The notes under the pieces: generated by a model
Told to the model about the DNA's origin: nothing
What the model saw: only the letters and a program-made list of their open reading frames with translations
Database searches by the model: none
Part shown: positions 53,029-62,026 of the stretch, piece after piece
How the letters are laid out: each line of letters begins with the position of its first letter
Numbering within the stretch: the first letter of the stretch is position 1
Position numbers and translations under genes: made by a program
Assembly (NCBI GenBank): GCA_031370675.1
Contig: JANMQT010000192.1
Span: 39,176-103,175, forward strand
From: SZAS-18 sp031370675
GTDB taxonomy: Bacteria > Verrucomicrobiota > Verrucomicrobiia > Chthoniobacterales > SZAS-18
Length of the DNA: 64,000 nt
Direction: 5' to 3'

Positions 53029-53934
53029 ATGTCCATCCTCGTTGACACGAACACTCGCATCCTCGTCCAAGGCATCACGGGTGACTTCGGTTCGCGGCAC
53101 GCCAAGCTCTCGCTCGATTACGGCACGAAACTCGTGGCCGGGGTCACGCCTGGCAAGGGCGGGCAGGTCTTCGAGCACGGCGAATTCAAGGTGCCGATCT
53201 TCGATACGGTGAGCGAGGCCGCGAAGCAGAGCGGCGCGACGGTGAGCGTGATCTTTGTCCCGCCGCCCTTTGCCGCGGACGGAATTCTCGAGGCGGTGGA
53301 CGCGGGGCTTTCACTGGTCGTGTGCATCACGGAAGGCATCCCGGTGAACGACATGGTGAGAGTGAAGGCTGCGATGCACGGCAGCAAGACGCGGCTCATC
53401 GGCCCCAACTGCCCCGGGATCGTCACGCCGGGGACCGGCAAGGACTCGCATGGCGGCTGCCGGATCGGCATTTCGCCGGGTTACATTCACAAGCGCGGGA
53501 ACGTCGGCGTGGTGAGCCGCAGCGGCACGCTCACCTACGAGGCGGTTTGGCAGCTGACGCGCCGCGGCTACGGACAGAGCACCTGCGTGGGCATTGGCGG
53601 CGACCCGGTGAACGGCACGTCGCATCTCGACGCCCTCAGGATGTTCAACGACGACCCCGAGACGGAGGCCATCATCATGATTGGCGAAATCGGCGGCGAC
53701 GCCGAGGAGCGCGCCGCGGCCTGGGCGAAGGACCACTGCAAGAAACCCATCGCCGCGTTCATCGCCGGCACCACCGCGCCGCCCGGCCGCCGGATGGGCC
53801 ATGCCGGCGCGATCGTCAGCGGCGGAAAAGGCACTGCGCAGGGCAAGATCGAGGCGATGCATGAAGCCGGCATCGCGGTCGCGGAAACGCCGGCCACGAT
53901 GGCGGAGACGCTGATCCAGCGGTGGGGGAAATGA
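53029..53934 (+). CDS. sucD: Succinate-CoA ligase alpha subunit
   Basis: 301 aa. VQGITGDFGSRHAKLSLDYG is the CoA-binding start. IGPNCPGIVTPG, and GRRMGHAGAIVSGGKGTA carry the phosphohistidine (GHAGA). It pairs with SucC. The leader contains CTCGACTCTCGACTCC repeats just before ATG and no Shine-Dalgarno. The overlapping ORF at 52939 in the same frame is only its upstream extension. Confidence 0.98.
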   Translation: MSILVDTNTRILVQGITGDFGSRHAKLSLDYGTKLVAGVTPGKGGQVFEHGEFKVPIFDTVSEAAKQSGATVSVIFVPPPFAADGILEAVDAGLSLVVCITEGIPVNDMVRVKAAMHGSKTRLIGPNCPGIVTPGTGKDSHGGCRIGISPGYIHKRGNVGVVSRSGTLTYEAVWQLTRRGYGQSTCVGIGGDPVNGTSHLDALRMFNDDPETEAIIMIGEIGGDAEERAAAWAKDHCKKPIAAFIAGTTAPPGRRMGHAGAIVSGGKGTAQGKIEAMHEAGIAVAETPATMAETLIQRWGK

Positions 53935-53945
53935 ATCGCTGCACG

Positions 53946-54088
53946 GGAAACTCGAAATCCGAAACTCGAAACTCGAAGAAAACTCCAAAGCCAAAGTATC
54001 CAAACGAAGAAGCGCACTGCGATGGGAATGCGTAAGCTTGAAAATTTTCACCTTGAAACCTTCTTCGAATTTCGAATTTCGAACTTCC
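53946..54088. repeat. TCGAAA-type inverted repeat (copy R2)
   Basis: Left arm (53946-53990) has GGAAACTCGAAATCC then GAAACTCGAAACTCGAAG. Right arm (54051-54088) has CCTTCTTCGAATTTCG then AATTTCGAACTTCC. The spacer is about 60 bases. It lies between sucD and gltA, starting 11 bases after the sucD stop. Confidence 0.85.
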
Positions 54089-54130
54089 TGCCCGTCTATC
54101 CTCGCAACCCTAACCTTAGTTCCACAACTT

Positions 54131-55258
54131 ATGTCCGTCATCGCCAAGGGCCTCGAAGGCATCGTCGCAAACTCCACCCGCATCTCCGACGTCAAGGGCG
54201 AGGAGGGCCAGCTCATCTACTGCGGCTACGACATCAACGAACTCGCCGGCAAGGTGACGTTTTGCGAAACGATTTACCTGCTTTGGAACAACCGCCTGCC
54301 GAACCGCCAGGAGCTGGAAAAATTCGAGTTTGCGCTGCGGGCCGAGCGCCTGCTGCCGGAGGGCGTGATTGACTTCATTCGCCGCGCCCCGAAGGACGCC
54401 AGCCCGATGGACGTCATCCGCACGGCGGTCTCGATGCTCGGACTTTTTGATCCGCAGAAGCCGCGCGAGGACGAGAAGGCCGAGAACTACCGCCGCTGCG
54501 TCAGCCTCACGGCCAAGGTGCCCGTCATCGCCGCGTATTTTCACCGCGCGCGCCATGGCAAGGAGCTGCCGGCCATCCGCAAGGACCTGACCGAGGCGGC
54601 ACATTTTCTCTACCTGCTCAATGGCACCGCGCCCACGAAGGAAGCGATCGAGACGCTCGATCTTGCCTATGTTTTGCATGCCGATCACGGCATGAATGCC
54701 TCGACGTTCAGTGCGCGTGTCACGATCGCGACGCTGACTGACATTTATTCCGCCGTCACGGCGGCAATCGGCACGCTGAAGGGACCGCTGCACGGCGGTG
54801 CGAATGAGGGTGTCATCCACATGCTGCAGGAAATCGGCCGGGAGGATCGCGTCATCCCGTGGATCGAGGAGCAGCTCGCGCAGAAGAAAAAGATCATGGG
54901 CATCGGCCACCGCGTGTACAAGACGCTCGACCCGCGCGCGCCGCACCTGCGCGCGATGGCGGCGAAGCTTTGCGAGCAGCTCGGCGAGCAAAAGTGGATC
55001 CGCATGAGCGAGATGATCGCGACGTACATGAAGGAGCACAAGCACCTCAACGCGAACGTCGATTTCTACAGCGCGACGGTCTATTACTCGCTCGGACTGC
55101 CAACCGATTATTTCACGCCGGTGTTCACGATTTCGCGCACCGCCGGCTGGACCGCGCACATCATGGAGCAGCTCGCCGACAACCGCCTCTATCGACCACT
55201 CAGCGAGTATGTTGGAACGCCGGTTGGGCTGAAGGTGATTCCGATCGACCAGCGGTAA
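54131..55258 (+). CDS. gltA: Citrate synthase
   Basis: 375 aa. Key residues: LHADHGMNASTFSARV (His), GPLHGGANEGVIHML (second His), MGIGHRVYKTLDPRAPHL (third), and FYSATVYYSLGLPTDYFTPVF with the Asp, then RTAGWTAHIMEQ. The start MSVIAKGLEGIVANSTRISD (ATG 54131) matches type I/II bacterial synthase; the in-frame extension upstream is repeat sequence. It forms citrate from acetyl-CoA and oxaloacetate. It is the third TCA gene in this stretch. Confidence 0.98.
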   Translation: MSVIAKGLEGIVANSTRISDVKGEEGQLIYCGYDINELAGKVTFCETIYLLWNNRLPNRQELEKFEFALRAERLLPEGVIDFIRRAPKDASPMDVIRTAVSMLGLFDPQKPREDEKAENYRRCVSLTAKVPVIAAYFHRARHGKELPAIRKDLTEAAHFLYLLNGTAPTKEAIETLDLAYVLHADHGMNASTFSARVTIATLTDIYSAVTAAIGTLKGPLHGGANEGVIHMLQEIGREDRVIPWIEEQLAQKKKIMGIGHRVYKTLDPRAPHLRAMAAKLCEQLGEQKWIRMSEMIATYMKEHKHLNANVDFYSATVYYSLGLPTDYFTPVFTISRTAGWTAHIMEQLADNRLYRPLSEYVGTPVGLKVIPIDQR

Positions 55259-55450
55259 CAGAATCGGTCAGAGCCGGGTGGAACCGGGAGGGGCGAACTC
55301 GGCCGCGAAAGCTGATGGTTTCAGCTTGCACGTGACAAGCTCCGCAAGTAATCACGGGTCACGTTTCCCGTCTGCTACTCCCCTCGCGCTGCGGATTTCC
55401 GCGCGCTCTCCGGGTCGGACGGGTCCCGCATCACCCCCAATTACTCCCCG

Positions 55451-57382
55451 ATGAACCTGAATCGTCTTCTGACCGGCCTTTTCGCGGCCGCCTCCCTCCT
55501 CACCGCGACGTTCGCGAGCGCCCAAAACGGCAGCATGGTCGACACGCGCTACAGCGGTCATTACTTCTTCGGCGACTCGCTGACGGACAACGGCAATCTC
55601 TACGTCGTCACGGGTGGGACGCAGCCGCCGTCCCCGCCGTACAATCAGCGCTTCACGAACGCGCTGGTGTTCGCCGAGTACCTCGTGCCCACCTTGCAGC
55701 GCGCCACCACCGCCCCGGGTGGCGTGAATCAACTCGACTTTGCCTTTGGCGGCGCCACGGCGGCCCCCGCCGCGAATCCCCCCGGCTTTGCCCAACAGAT
55801 CGGTCTGTTCAACGGCCGCGGCATCACCATCGGCTCGAATGAGCTCGTCAGCGTCCTCTTCGGCGCGAACGACTTCTTCAACGCCGTTGCCGTCCCGGCC
55901 AATCAGAATGCCGCCGCCATCAACGCCCTCGCGGCCGCTTCCGTGACCAATGTGGTGGGCGGCGTGCAGACGCTCATGACGCGCGGCGGACGCAATTTCA
56001 TCGTGTTCTATCTGCCGGATCTGGGCTCGACCCCCGCGTTCCGCACGAGCCCAGCCAATCCGCTGGCGACGCTGTACACGACTTCCTTCAACAGCGGGCT
56101 GCAGACGGCGCTGACGACCGCGCTCGCCACGGCGCCGGCCGGCACGAACATCACCATCGTGAATGCACGGGCCTTCCTCGATCGCATCATCTCCACGCCC
56201 GGCACGTTCGGCCTGACCAACACCACCATCGGTTTCCTGCAGAACGGCAGCACCGGCAACGTCAATCAATACCTCTTTTTCGATTCCGTGCATCCGACCC
56301 AGACGGTGCAGCGGCTTGAGGCGATGTTCGTCAATGAGATCCTCAACCCGCAGTGGGCCCTTGGTTCCGCCGCGGCCCTGAGCCGCGCGTCGCTCGCCGC
56401 CGTGAACTTGGTGGCCGACAACACCATCACCCGCCTCGACACGATTCGCTCGAACGACATCCGCCAGCCAATGGATTCATCGAGCGTGGTGACGGATCCG
56501 AAGTCCGGCGCTAAGTCGACGGTCTCCGCTCCGAGCGAGCGCAAGGCGCATTTCGACCTTTACGCGGGCTACAATTATCAGGATGGGAACCGCCCGGGCG
56601 ACAACGGCAGCTACGCGACGGATTTCAACATCAACATGGTCACGGTTGGCGGCGATTTCACGCTCCATTGCGGCTTCACAGGCGGCCTCTCGGCGAACTT
56701 CGCGCAGACTTCCGGCACCATCGCCAATGGTGGCAACTACCGGATGGACAGTAACATCGTGAACGCCTACTTCATGTGGCGCCGCCCCGGTTCGTTCTTC
56801 ATCGACGGCAGCTTCGGTGGCGGCTCGGTGGACATCACGAAGGTCAATCGGCCGACCAACGTTCCGGGCATTACCGCCACGGGCAGCACCTCCGGCTCCG
56901 TGATGGACGGCCATGTTCGGGTTGGTTACGAGTTTCGCGCGGGTCCCGGCTTCGTGTTTGGGCCGGTTGTCGGTTACCGCTTCCTGCAGTCCCAGCTGAA
57001 CGCCTATTCGGAGAGCAACGGCGCCGGCATGGACTTCCAGTTTAACCGCAACACCTTCACGGCCAATATCGGCACGTTTGGGCTGTTCGGAAACTACCAG
57101 GGCAAGCTTGGCCGCATGGACATGTCATTCCGCCTGAGCGGGATCTACTTGTATGACTTCAGCAACAACAACCGCAACGTTTCGGGCCGTCTGGCAGGCA
57201 ACATCAGTGCGGTGACGGTACTCCCGACCTATCAGGGTAACGGGGAGGGCGTGAACCTCGGCATCGGCGCGACCGCGATGATCACGCGTCGCATCGGGTT
57301 GAATCTCGATTACGTCGGTGGCATCCCGAAGGATGGCAATTACACCAATCGCTTTGCGGCGAACCTCAGCTTCAAGTTCTAA
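55451..57382 (+). CDS. GDSL autotransporter esterase
   Basis: 643 aa. Signal peptide to about residue 24 (SLLTATFASA-Q). SGNH catalytic blocks: FFGDSLTDNGN (Ser43), VLFGANDFFN (Asn140 block) and FFDSVHPTQ (Asp278/His281). Residues 300-365 are a linker with a helical stretch. Residues 366-643 form an autotransporter beta-barrel ending in NLSFKF (C-terminal Phe). It resembles EstA-type cell-surface esterases. Its transcript ends at a clear terminator (57406-57438). Confidence 0.93.
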   Translation: MNLNRLLTGLFAAASLLTATFASAQNGSMVDTRYSGHYFFGDSLTDNGNLYVVTGGTQPPSPPYNQRFTNALVFAEYLVPTLQRATTAPGGVNQLDFAFGGATAAPAANPPGFAQQIGLFNGRGITIGSNELVSVLFGANDFFNAVAVPANQNAAAINALAAASVTNVVGGVQTLMTRGGRNFIVFYLPDLGSTPAFRTSPANPLATLYTTSFNSGLQTALTTALATAPAGTNITIVNARAFLDRIISTPGTFGLTNTTIGFLQNGSTGNVNQYLFFDSVHPTQTVQRLEAMFVNEILNPQWALGSAAALSRASLAAVNLVADNTITRLDTIRSNDIRQPMDSSSVVTDPKSGAKSTVSAPSERKAHFDLYAGYNYQDGNRPGDNGSYATDFNINMVTVGGDFTLHCGFTGGLSANFAQTSGTIANGGNYRMDSNIVNAYFMWRRPGSFFIDGSFGGGSVDITKVNRPTNVPGITATGSTSGSVMDGHVRVGYEFRAGPGFVFGPVVGYRFLQSQLNAYSESNGAGMDFQFNRNTFTANIGTFGLFGNYQGKLGRMDMSFRLSGIYLYDFSNNNRNVSGRLAGNISAVTVLPTYQGNGEGVNLGIGATAMITRRIGLNLDYVGGIPKDGNYTNRFAANLSFKF

Positions 57383-57405
57383 GCAGGCGCGAACCACTTC
57401 CAAAG

Positions 57406-57438
57406 GGCACCCGCGTTTCGGCGCGGGTGCCTTTTTTT
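57406..57438 (+). terminator. Rho-independent terminator of the esterase gene
   Basis: Perfect 10-base stem GGCACCCGCG / CGCGGGTGCC with loop TTTCGG, followed by seven T. It lies 24 bases after the esterase stop. Confidence 0.92.
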
Positions 57439-57441
57439 GTT

Positions 57442-57573
57442 TGTCATCCGGAGCGAGCGCAGCGAGTCGAAGGACCTGTTACTGCCGCTCGTTTTGGTTG
57501 AGATAAGGCGCTCGGCCGGGTCACGTGAGCCAGAAAGCAGGATGAGGTCCGTCGATTACTCTCGGGATGACGA
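57442..57573. repeat. GTCATCC-type inverted repeat
   Basis: Left arm 57442-57476 begins TGTCATCCGGAGCGAGCG and ends GTCGAAGGACCT. Right arm 57545-57573 is AGGTCCGTCGATTACTC then TCGGGATGACGA, its imperfect inverse complement. This resembles the GTCATTCTGAGCGAAGCGAAG type of dispersed repeat seen in many phyla. It lies between convergent genes. Confidence 0.7.
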
Positions 57574-57659
57574 AGTAGAGCCCGGAAAGATGGTTGGGCG
57601 TCCGGGACAAAGCTCAGACGGCTCGGTCACATCGGACTTTGGCATTCGCACTTCGGCAT

Positions 57660-58373
57660 TCAGATCACCACCGCGCCATCCTTCATGCGCACGATGCGAC
57701 GCACGCGCGCGGCGAGTTCCAGATTATGCGTCACGAGCACGAGCGCGGTGTGGGCGGATCGATTCAATTCGAACAACACGTCGAGCACGCGGTCACTTGT
57801 CTCCGCGTCGAGATTTCCCGTCGGCTCGTCCGCGAACAAGATGCGGGGCCGGTTGACGAACGCGCGCGCCAGCGCCACGCGCTGTTGCTCGCCGCCGGAA
57901 AGTTGCGTTGGATAATGCTCGAAGCGATCGCCGAGGCCGACCGCGGCCAGCAGTTCCGCCGCGAGCTGGCCGCGTTCCTTCAGCACCGCGCGCCGGTTCT
58001 GGCCGGCCGGGGGCGGGCGCAATTCCGCCGGCACCATCACGTTCTCCAGCGCGGTGAGCGTCGGCACGAGCTGAAAATTCTGGAAGACAAATCCCGTGTG
58101 GTCGTTGCGCACGCGCGCCCGCTCGTCCTCGTCGAGCGCGTCGAGCGTGATGCCGGCGAGCACCACCGAGCCCGACGTGGCGCGATCGAGTCCCGCGCAC
58201 AGGCCAAGCAGCGTCGTCTTGCCGCTGCCGGACGGACCCACGATGGCGAGTGAATCGCCCGCCGGGAGGATGAAGCTCACGCCCTTGAGCACGGTCAGGC
58301 CGGGACCGCCGTGCGGACCAGGATACGTCTTGGTCAGGTCGCGCACCTCAAGCGCCGGGGTTTTGTCGCTCAT
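57660..58373 (-). CDS. YbbA/LolD-type ABC transporter ATPase
   Basis: 237 aa. VGPSGSGKTTLLGLCAGLD (Walker A), TGFVFQNFQLVPTLTALENV (Q-loop, FQxFxLxPxLTxxEN), LSGGEQQRVALARAFVNRP (signature) and ILFADEPTGNLD (Walker B) are of the MacB/LolD/YbbA group, which pairs with FtsX-type permeases. No permease gene is in the window, as the adjacent genes are unrelated. It is divergent from a TesA-like esterase across 100 bases, as ybbA is from tesA in E. coli. Confidence 0.93.
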   Translation of the reverse strand: MSDKTPALEVRDLTKTYPGPHGGPGLTVLKGVSFILPAGDSLAIVGPSGSGKTTLLGLCAGLDRATSGSVVLAGITLDALDEDERARVRNDHTGFVFQNFQLVPTLTALENVMVPAELRPPPAGQNRRAVLKERGQLAAELLAAVGLGDRFEHYPTQLSGGEQQRVALARAFVNRPRILFADEPTGNLDAETSDRVLDVLFELNRSAHTALVLVTHNLELAARVRRIVRMKDGAVVI

Positions 58374-58473
58374 CGCGCGGAACGTGGGACGGGTGGGCGG
58401 CGCCCACAAACGTTTTCTCCGGCATCGCTCAGCGGGCGGATGCGCCGCGCCGAGCGTTGCGTAGAGTGGGACG

Positions 58474-59094
58474 ATGCGTTGGAAAATCTGGCTGGCGATT
58501 CTCACCGCGGTGGTGGCGTGGCCGGGCACGCGCGCCGGGGCGGCGCCCCGGACGATCGTGATTTTTGGCGACAGCCTGACCGCCGGATACGGCTTGGATC
58601 CCGGGCAGGCCTATCCCGCTTTGATTCAGGCAAAGGTCCGGGCCGCATCGTTGGATTATGATGTCGTGAACGCCGGCATCAGCGGCGACACGACCTCCGG
58701 CGGGCTGGCGCGGCTCGACTGGGCGCTGCGGCGGCCCGTGGATGTGTTTGTGCTCGCGCTCGGCGGCAACGACGGACTGCGCGGCGTGTCGCTGGCCGAG
58801 ACCCGTCGAAATCTGGCGGCCATCCTGGCGCGCGTGCGGGTGAAAAATCCGCAGGTGAAGCTGGTGGTGGCCGGCATGCAATTGCCGCCCAATCTTGGCG
58901 CAAGCTACGCGTCCGGATTTCGCGCGATATTCCCGGAGGTCGCTGCCGAAGCGGGGGCGGCGCTCGTGCCGTTCCTGCTCGAGGGGGTCGCGGCGAAACC
59001 GGAATTGAACCAGCCCGACATGATCCATCCCACGCGGGCGGGCCAGCAGATCTTGGCGGACAACGTGTGGTCGGTGCTGAGGTCGCTGCTGTAG
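58474..59094 (+). CDS. TesA-like SGNH arylesterase/thioesterase
   Basis: 206 aa. Signal peptide with hydrophobic WLAILTAVVAW and GTRAGAA. IVIFGDSLTAGYGL (Ser34), ALGGNDGLRG (Gly/Asn block at 98-100) and NQPDMIHPTRAGQQIL (Asp182/His185) are the SGNH triad. Family members are periplasmic arylesterase/thioesterase/lysophospholipase I. It starts 100 bases from the divergent LolD-like ATPase. A TCGAAA repeat begins immediately after its stop codon. Confidence 0.93.
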   Translation: MRWKIWLAILTAVVAWPGTRAGAAPRTIVIFGDSLTAGYGLDPGQAYPALIQAKVRAASLDYDVVNAGISGDTTSGGLARLDWALRRPVDVFVLALGGNDGLRGVSLAETRRNLAAILARVRVKNPQVKLVVAGMQLPPNLGASYASGFRAIFPEVAAEAGAALVPFLLEGVAAKPELNQPDMIHPTRAGQQILADNVWSVLRSLL

Positions 59095-59226
59095 GAAATC
59101 TCGAAATTCGAAACTCGAAGAAAATCTAAGGAGGAACGGCCCAGAAAGCTCAAAGCGCCGCCTCCGACATTTCCCACCCTTCCAAGTTTTTTGACACTTC
59201 CTTCGAGTTTCGAATTTCGAGTTTCC
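59095..59226. repeat. TCGAAA-type inverted repeat (copy R3)
   Basis: Left arm (59095-59128) is GAAATCTCGAAATTCG then AAACTCGAAGAAAATCTA. Right arm (about 59167-59226) has CACTTCCTTCGAGTTTCG then AATTTCGAGTTTCC, and carries the CCCACCCTTCCAAG-type extension also seen in the partial copy at 46-109. It starts directly after the TesA-like stop. Confidence 0.87.
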
Positions 59227-59332
59227 AGTCGGCATCGGCTTAGGGACAAGCCAAACCACCAAGCCAACTCCGCAAGTTCGGCTGGCGGGCGGCGCGAGCC
59301 GGGGCTGGGCAGGTGTGATAAGCTGCCGCGTT

Positions 59333-60538
59333 GTGCCCGGCATCATCTCCAACCGCAAGTTCAAGCTGGCGCTCGCGTTCCTCGTCTGGAATGCGCTCGG
59401 GCTCGTGATTGCCTTTCAGATTTACAGCGCCGCCAATTTTGCCGGTCGCTCGATTCCGCTGGGCCACGCGATCCGCTGGCAGTTGATCGATTGCAACGCG
59501 TGGGCCCTGCTCACGCCCGGGATCTTCTGGCTGACGCGGCGCTTTTTCCCGGACGGCACGGCCAGGTCCATGCTCCGCGCCGGACTGGTGCATTGCGCCG
59601 CGGCCGTCGTCTGCGTTTTCCTGCAGCCCCTGCTGGTTGCGGGGTTGCATCAGGTCATCCCCGCGGCGGGCGTGGAGGTTCGCTCGTTCGGGCAAACGTA
59701 TGCCTACGCGCTCAACATGTATTTTGTGCTGCTCGTGCTGGTCTACGTGCAGGTCCTGCTGGTCGCCCTCGTGGTGGAATCCTTCCGCCGCTATCGCACG
59801 GGACGCGAGCGCGCGGAGCGGCTCGAGCGACACCTCGCCGAGGCCCGGCTCGAGGCGTTGCAGATGCAATTACAGCCGCACTTCCTCTTCAACACGCTCA
59901 ATGCGATCGCCAGTCTCATTCACTCGAACCCGGCGCAGGCCGACAAGATGGTCTCGCGCCTGGGCGACCTGCTGCGCGCCGCGCTGAACCATTCCCACCT
60001 GCACGAGGTAACGCTCGCGGAGGAGCTCGCGTTTCTCCAGAAGTACCTCGATATCGAGCAGGTTCGCTTCGGCGATCGGCTGACCGTCCGGTTCGAGATC
60101 GATGAACGCGTGCGCGACGTGCTCGTGCCGAATTTGATTCTCCAGCCGCTCGTCGAGAATGCGATTCGCCACGGCATCTCGCAGCGACCCGGACCCGGCT
60201 GCATCGAGATTACGGCCCGGACGGGCGCGGATGAAACGACGGTCGATCTCGAGGTCTGCGACGACGGCGTCGGGCTGCTCGCCTCGAATCAACCCGGCTC
60301 GGGAGTGGGTCTCGAGAACACGCGCGCGCGGCTGGAGCAGCTATACGGTGAGGCCGCCTTCCGGCTCGAACTGCAGCCTCGTCCCGCCGGTGGGGTGCGC
60401 GCTGCGCTGACGATTCCGTTGATTCGCGACCCGGTCGCCGGCCCGGACCTCCCGGCCCCGGACCCGGCTGCCGCCGTGGTTCGCCCCGGCATCAGGTTGG
60501 ACCAACCGTTGCCCCACGGTGCGACGCCGGCCCGCTAG
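59333..60538 (+). CDS. LytS-type sensor histidine kinase
   Basis: 401 aa from a GTG at 59333 (59315 is an alternative). Four hydrophobic helices (about 10-30, 50-68, 84-108, 124-150) form the sensor. The HisKA_7/LytS-like kinase starts QLQPHFLFNTLNAIASLIHS, with the phospho-accepting His183. HATPase motifs are LVENAIRHGI, DDGVGL and GVGLENTRARL. It faces the response regulator that follows (14 bases after its stop). Signal unknown. Confidence 0.93.
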   Translation: MPGIISNRKFKLALAFLVWNALGLVIAFQIYSAANFAGRSIPLGHAIRWQLIDCNAWALLTPGIFWLTRRFFPDGTARSMLRAGLVHCAAAVVCVFLQPLLVAGLHQVIPAAGVEVRSFGQTYAYALNMYFVLLVLVYVQVLLVALVVESFRRYRTGRERAERLERHLAEARLEALQMQLQPHFLFNTLNAIASLIHSNPAQADKMVSRLGDLLRAALNHSHLHEVTLAEELAFLQKYLDIEQVRFGDRLTVRFEIDERVRDVLVPNLILQPLVENAIRHGISQRPGPGCIEITARTGADETTVDLEVCDDGVGLLASNQPGSGVGLENTRARLEQLYGEAAFRLELQPRPAGGVRAALTIPLIRDPVAGPDLPAPDPAAAVVRPGIRLDQPLPHGATPAR

Positions 60539-60540
60539 CG

Positions 60541-60545
60541 AGGAG
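60541..60545 (+). promoter_or_regulatory. Shine-Dalgarno of the LytTR gene
   Basis: AGGAG with a six-base spacer before ATG 60552. It fixes the start and is one of the few clear Shine-Dalgarno sites in the window. Confidence 0.75.
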
Positions 60546-60551
60546 ACCCTG

Positions 60552-61337
60552 ATGCCCCGTCGATATCGCGTCGTGATTGCCGATGATGAGCCGCTCGCGC
60601 GAGCCCGCGTCGAATCGCTGTTGCGGGCCGAGAGCGACTGTGAGGTGGTCGCAAAATGTGAGAGTGGGGCCGAAACCGTGGCGACCGTGCGGCGACTGCA
60701 TCCGGACATCCTTTTTCTCGACGTGCAGATGCCGGGCGGCGACGGCTTCGCCGCGCTGGAGAAGCTTGGGAATGAGGTGCCGCCGGTGGTCGTGTTTGTC
60801 ACGGCGTTCGACCAGCATGCGTTGCGGGCCTTCGAGGTGCACGCCCTGGATTATCTGCTCAAGCCGTTCGACGCGGACCGTTTCGCGCACGCGGTGGAGC
60901 GAGCGCGGGGGCAACTGTCCAACCGGCCGAGCGCTCCGGTCGGCGAGGCACGCATCACCGAGTTGATCCGGACCCTGCGCGACCGGCCGCAGCACTTGGA
61001 ACGCTTTGCCATCCGCACCACGGCGGGAAAGATTGTCGTGCGACGCACGGTGGATCTGGATTGGGCGGAAGCCGATGGGAACTACGTGCGGCTGCATTTT
61101 GGCCGCGATTCGCATTTGCAGCGCGAGAGGCTGGGTGCGCTCGAGACCCAGTTGGATCCGGCGCGCTTTGTCCGAGTGCATCGGTCCGCCCTGATTAATC
61201 TCGAGCGCGTCAAGGAGATGAAGCCGTCGTTCCACGGCGACTACGTGGTTGTGCTGGAATCCGGCGCCGAGATTACGTTGGGCCGCAACTATCGCGAGCA
61301 GGTCATGGCGCGGCTGGGCCGGCCCGGGCCGGCCTAG
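60552..61337 (+). CDS. LytTR response regulator
   Basis: 261 aa. Receiver domain with DDEPLARAR (acidic pocket), LFLDVQMPGGDGF (phospho-Asp57), VTAFDQHALRAFEVHALDY and KPF (Lys). A short linker is followed by the LytTR DNA-binding domain at about 155-255 (WAEADGNYVRLHF; RFVRVHRSALINLERVKEMK). Likely target genes include neighbours, since LytTR regulators often act on their surroundings. The gene is followed at once by a TCGAAA repeat. Confidence 0.95.
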   Translation: MPRRYRVVIADDEPLARARVESLLRAESDCEVVAKCESGAETVATVRRLHPDILFLDVQMPGGDGFAALEKLGNEVPPVVVFVTAFDQHALRAFEVHALDYLLKPFDADRFAHAVERARGQLSNRPSAPVGEARITELIRTLRDRPQHLERFAIRTTAGKIVVRRTVDLDWAEADGNYVRLHFGRDSHLQRERLGALETQLDPARFVRVHRSALINLERVKEMKPSFHGDYVVVLESGAEITLGRNYREQVMARLGRPGPA

Positions 61338-61486
61338 CCGAAGTTCGAAACCCGAAGAAAGAATGGGGAAAGTTAAAAACTCAGAAAATGAGCGCAAAAT
61401 CGAGCAGCGGACTTGCCTCCTTGGAACTTTCGACCCCTCGAACTTGAAATTTCCTTCGAGTTTCGAACTTCGAGCTTCGAGTTTCC
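61338..61486. repeat. TCGAAA-type inverted repeat (copy R4)
   Basis: Left arm CCGAAGTTCGAAACCCGAAG is followed by an AT-rich GAATGGGGAAAGTTAAAAAC stretch shared with copy R5. Right arm (about 61438-61486) has TTCCTTCGAGTTTCG then AACTTCGAGCTTCG and AGTTTCC. It starts directly after the LytTR stop codon. Confidence 0.85.
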
Positions 61487-61597
61487 CGCCCCGCAAGCGC
61501 ATTTCATCACCGGGAGTGGCCCGTTCGTCCCATCGCAGGCCCTCCCGGTCACATTCCGATATCGAGGCGCGCGTTGAGACCCTATTTTCGCGTCGCC

Positions 61598-62026
61598 ATG
61601 ATCTCGAACATCTCGCCCGAATCCACCGCTGGTGGCCTCACCCTCGACGAAGCCATCATCAATCGCCTGCCCGCCGTTCGCGCCGCCACGCGCGCCGAGC
61701 TCTACCGGCGGCTGCTCCGGGGTCGGGCCTTCCTCGAGGCGAATTACGCCCAGGTCGCGGATCTCGCCGCGACCGCCCGCGTTGCCTGCCTTTCGCCTTT
61801 CCATTTTCTGCGGCTTTTCAAGGTGGCGTTCGGCCGCACCCCGCACCAGTACCTCACAGATCTCCGCCTCGCCGTCGCGCGCAAACGCCTGATCGAGACC
61901 GCGCAGTCGGTCGGGGAAATCGGCCTCAGCCTCGGCTTTGAAAACGTGAATTCGTTCGGCCGCCTCTTCCGCCGCCACCAGGGGATCACCCCGCAGAATT
62001 ATCGCCGGCTGAGTGCGGTGAGCTAG
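61598..62026 (+). CDS. AraC-family HTH regulator (short)
   Basis: 142 aa. The two AraC helix-turn-helix motifs are both in residues 50-142: FLEANYAQVADLAATARVAC followed by LSPFHFLRLFKVAFGRTPHQ, and IGLSLGFENVNSFGRLFRRH followed by QGITPQNYRR. The N-terminal 45 residues are helical without a clear sensing fold, so this is a DNA-binding half with little else. ATG 61598 is preferred to the TTG at 61574. It is flanked by TCGAAA repeats on both sides. Confidence 0.9.
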   Translation: MISNISPESTAGGLTLDEAIINRLPAVRAATRAELYRRLLRGRAFLEANYAQVADLAATARVACLSPFHFLRLFKVAFGRTPHQYLTDLRLAVARKRLIETAQSVGEIGLSLGFENVNSFGRLFRRHQGITPQNYRRLSAVS

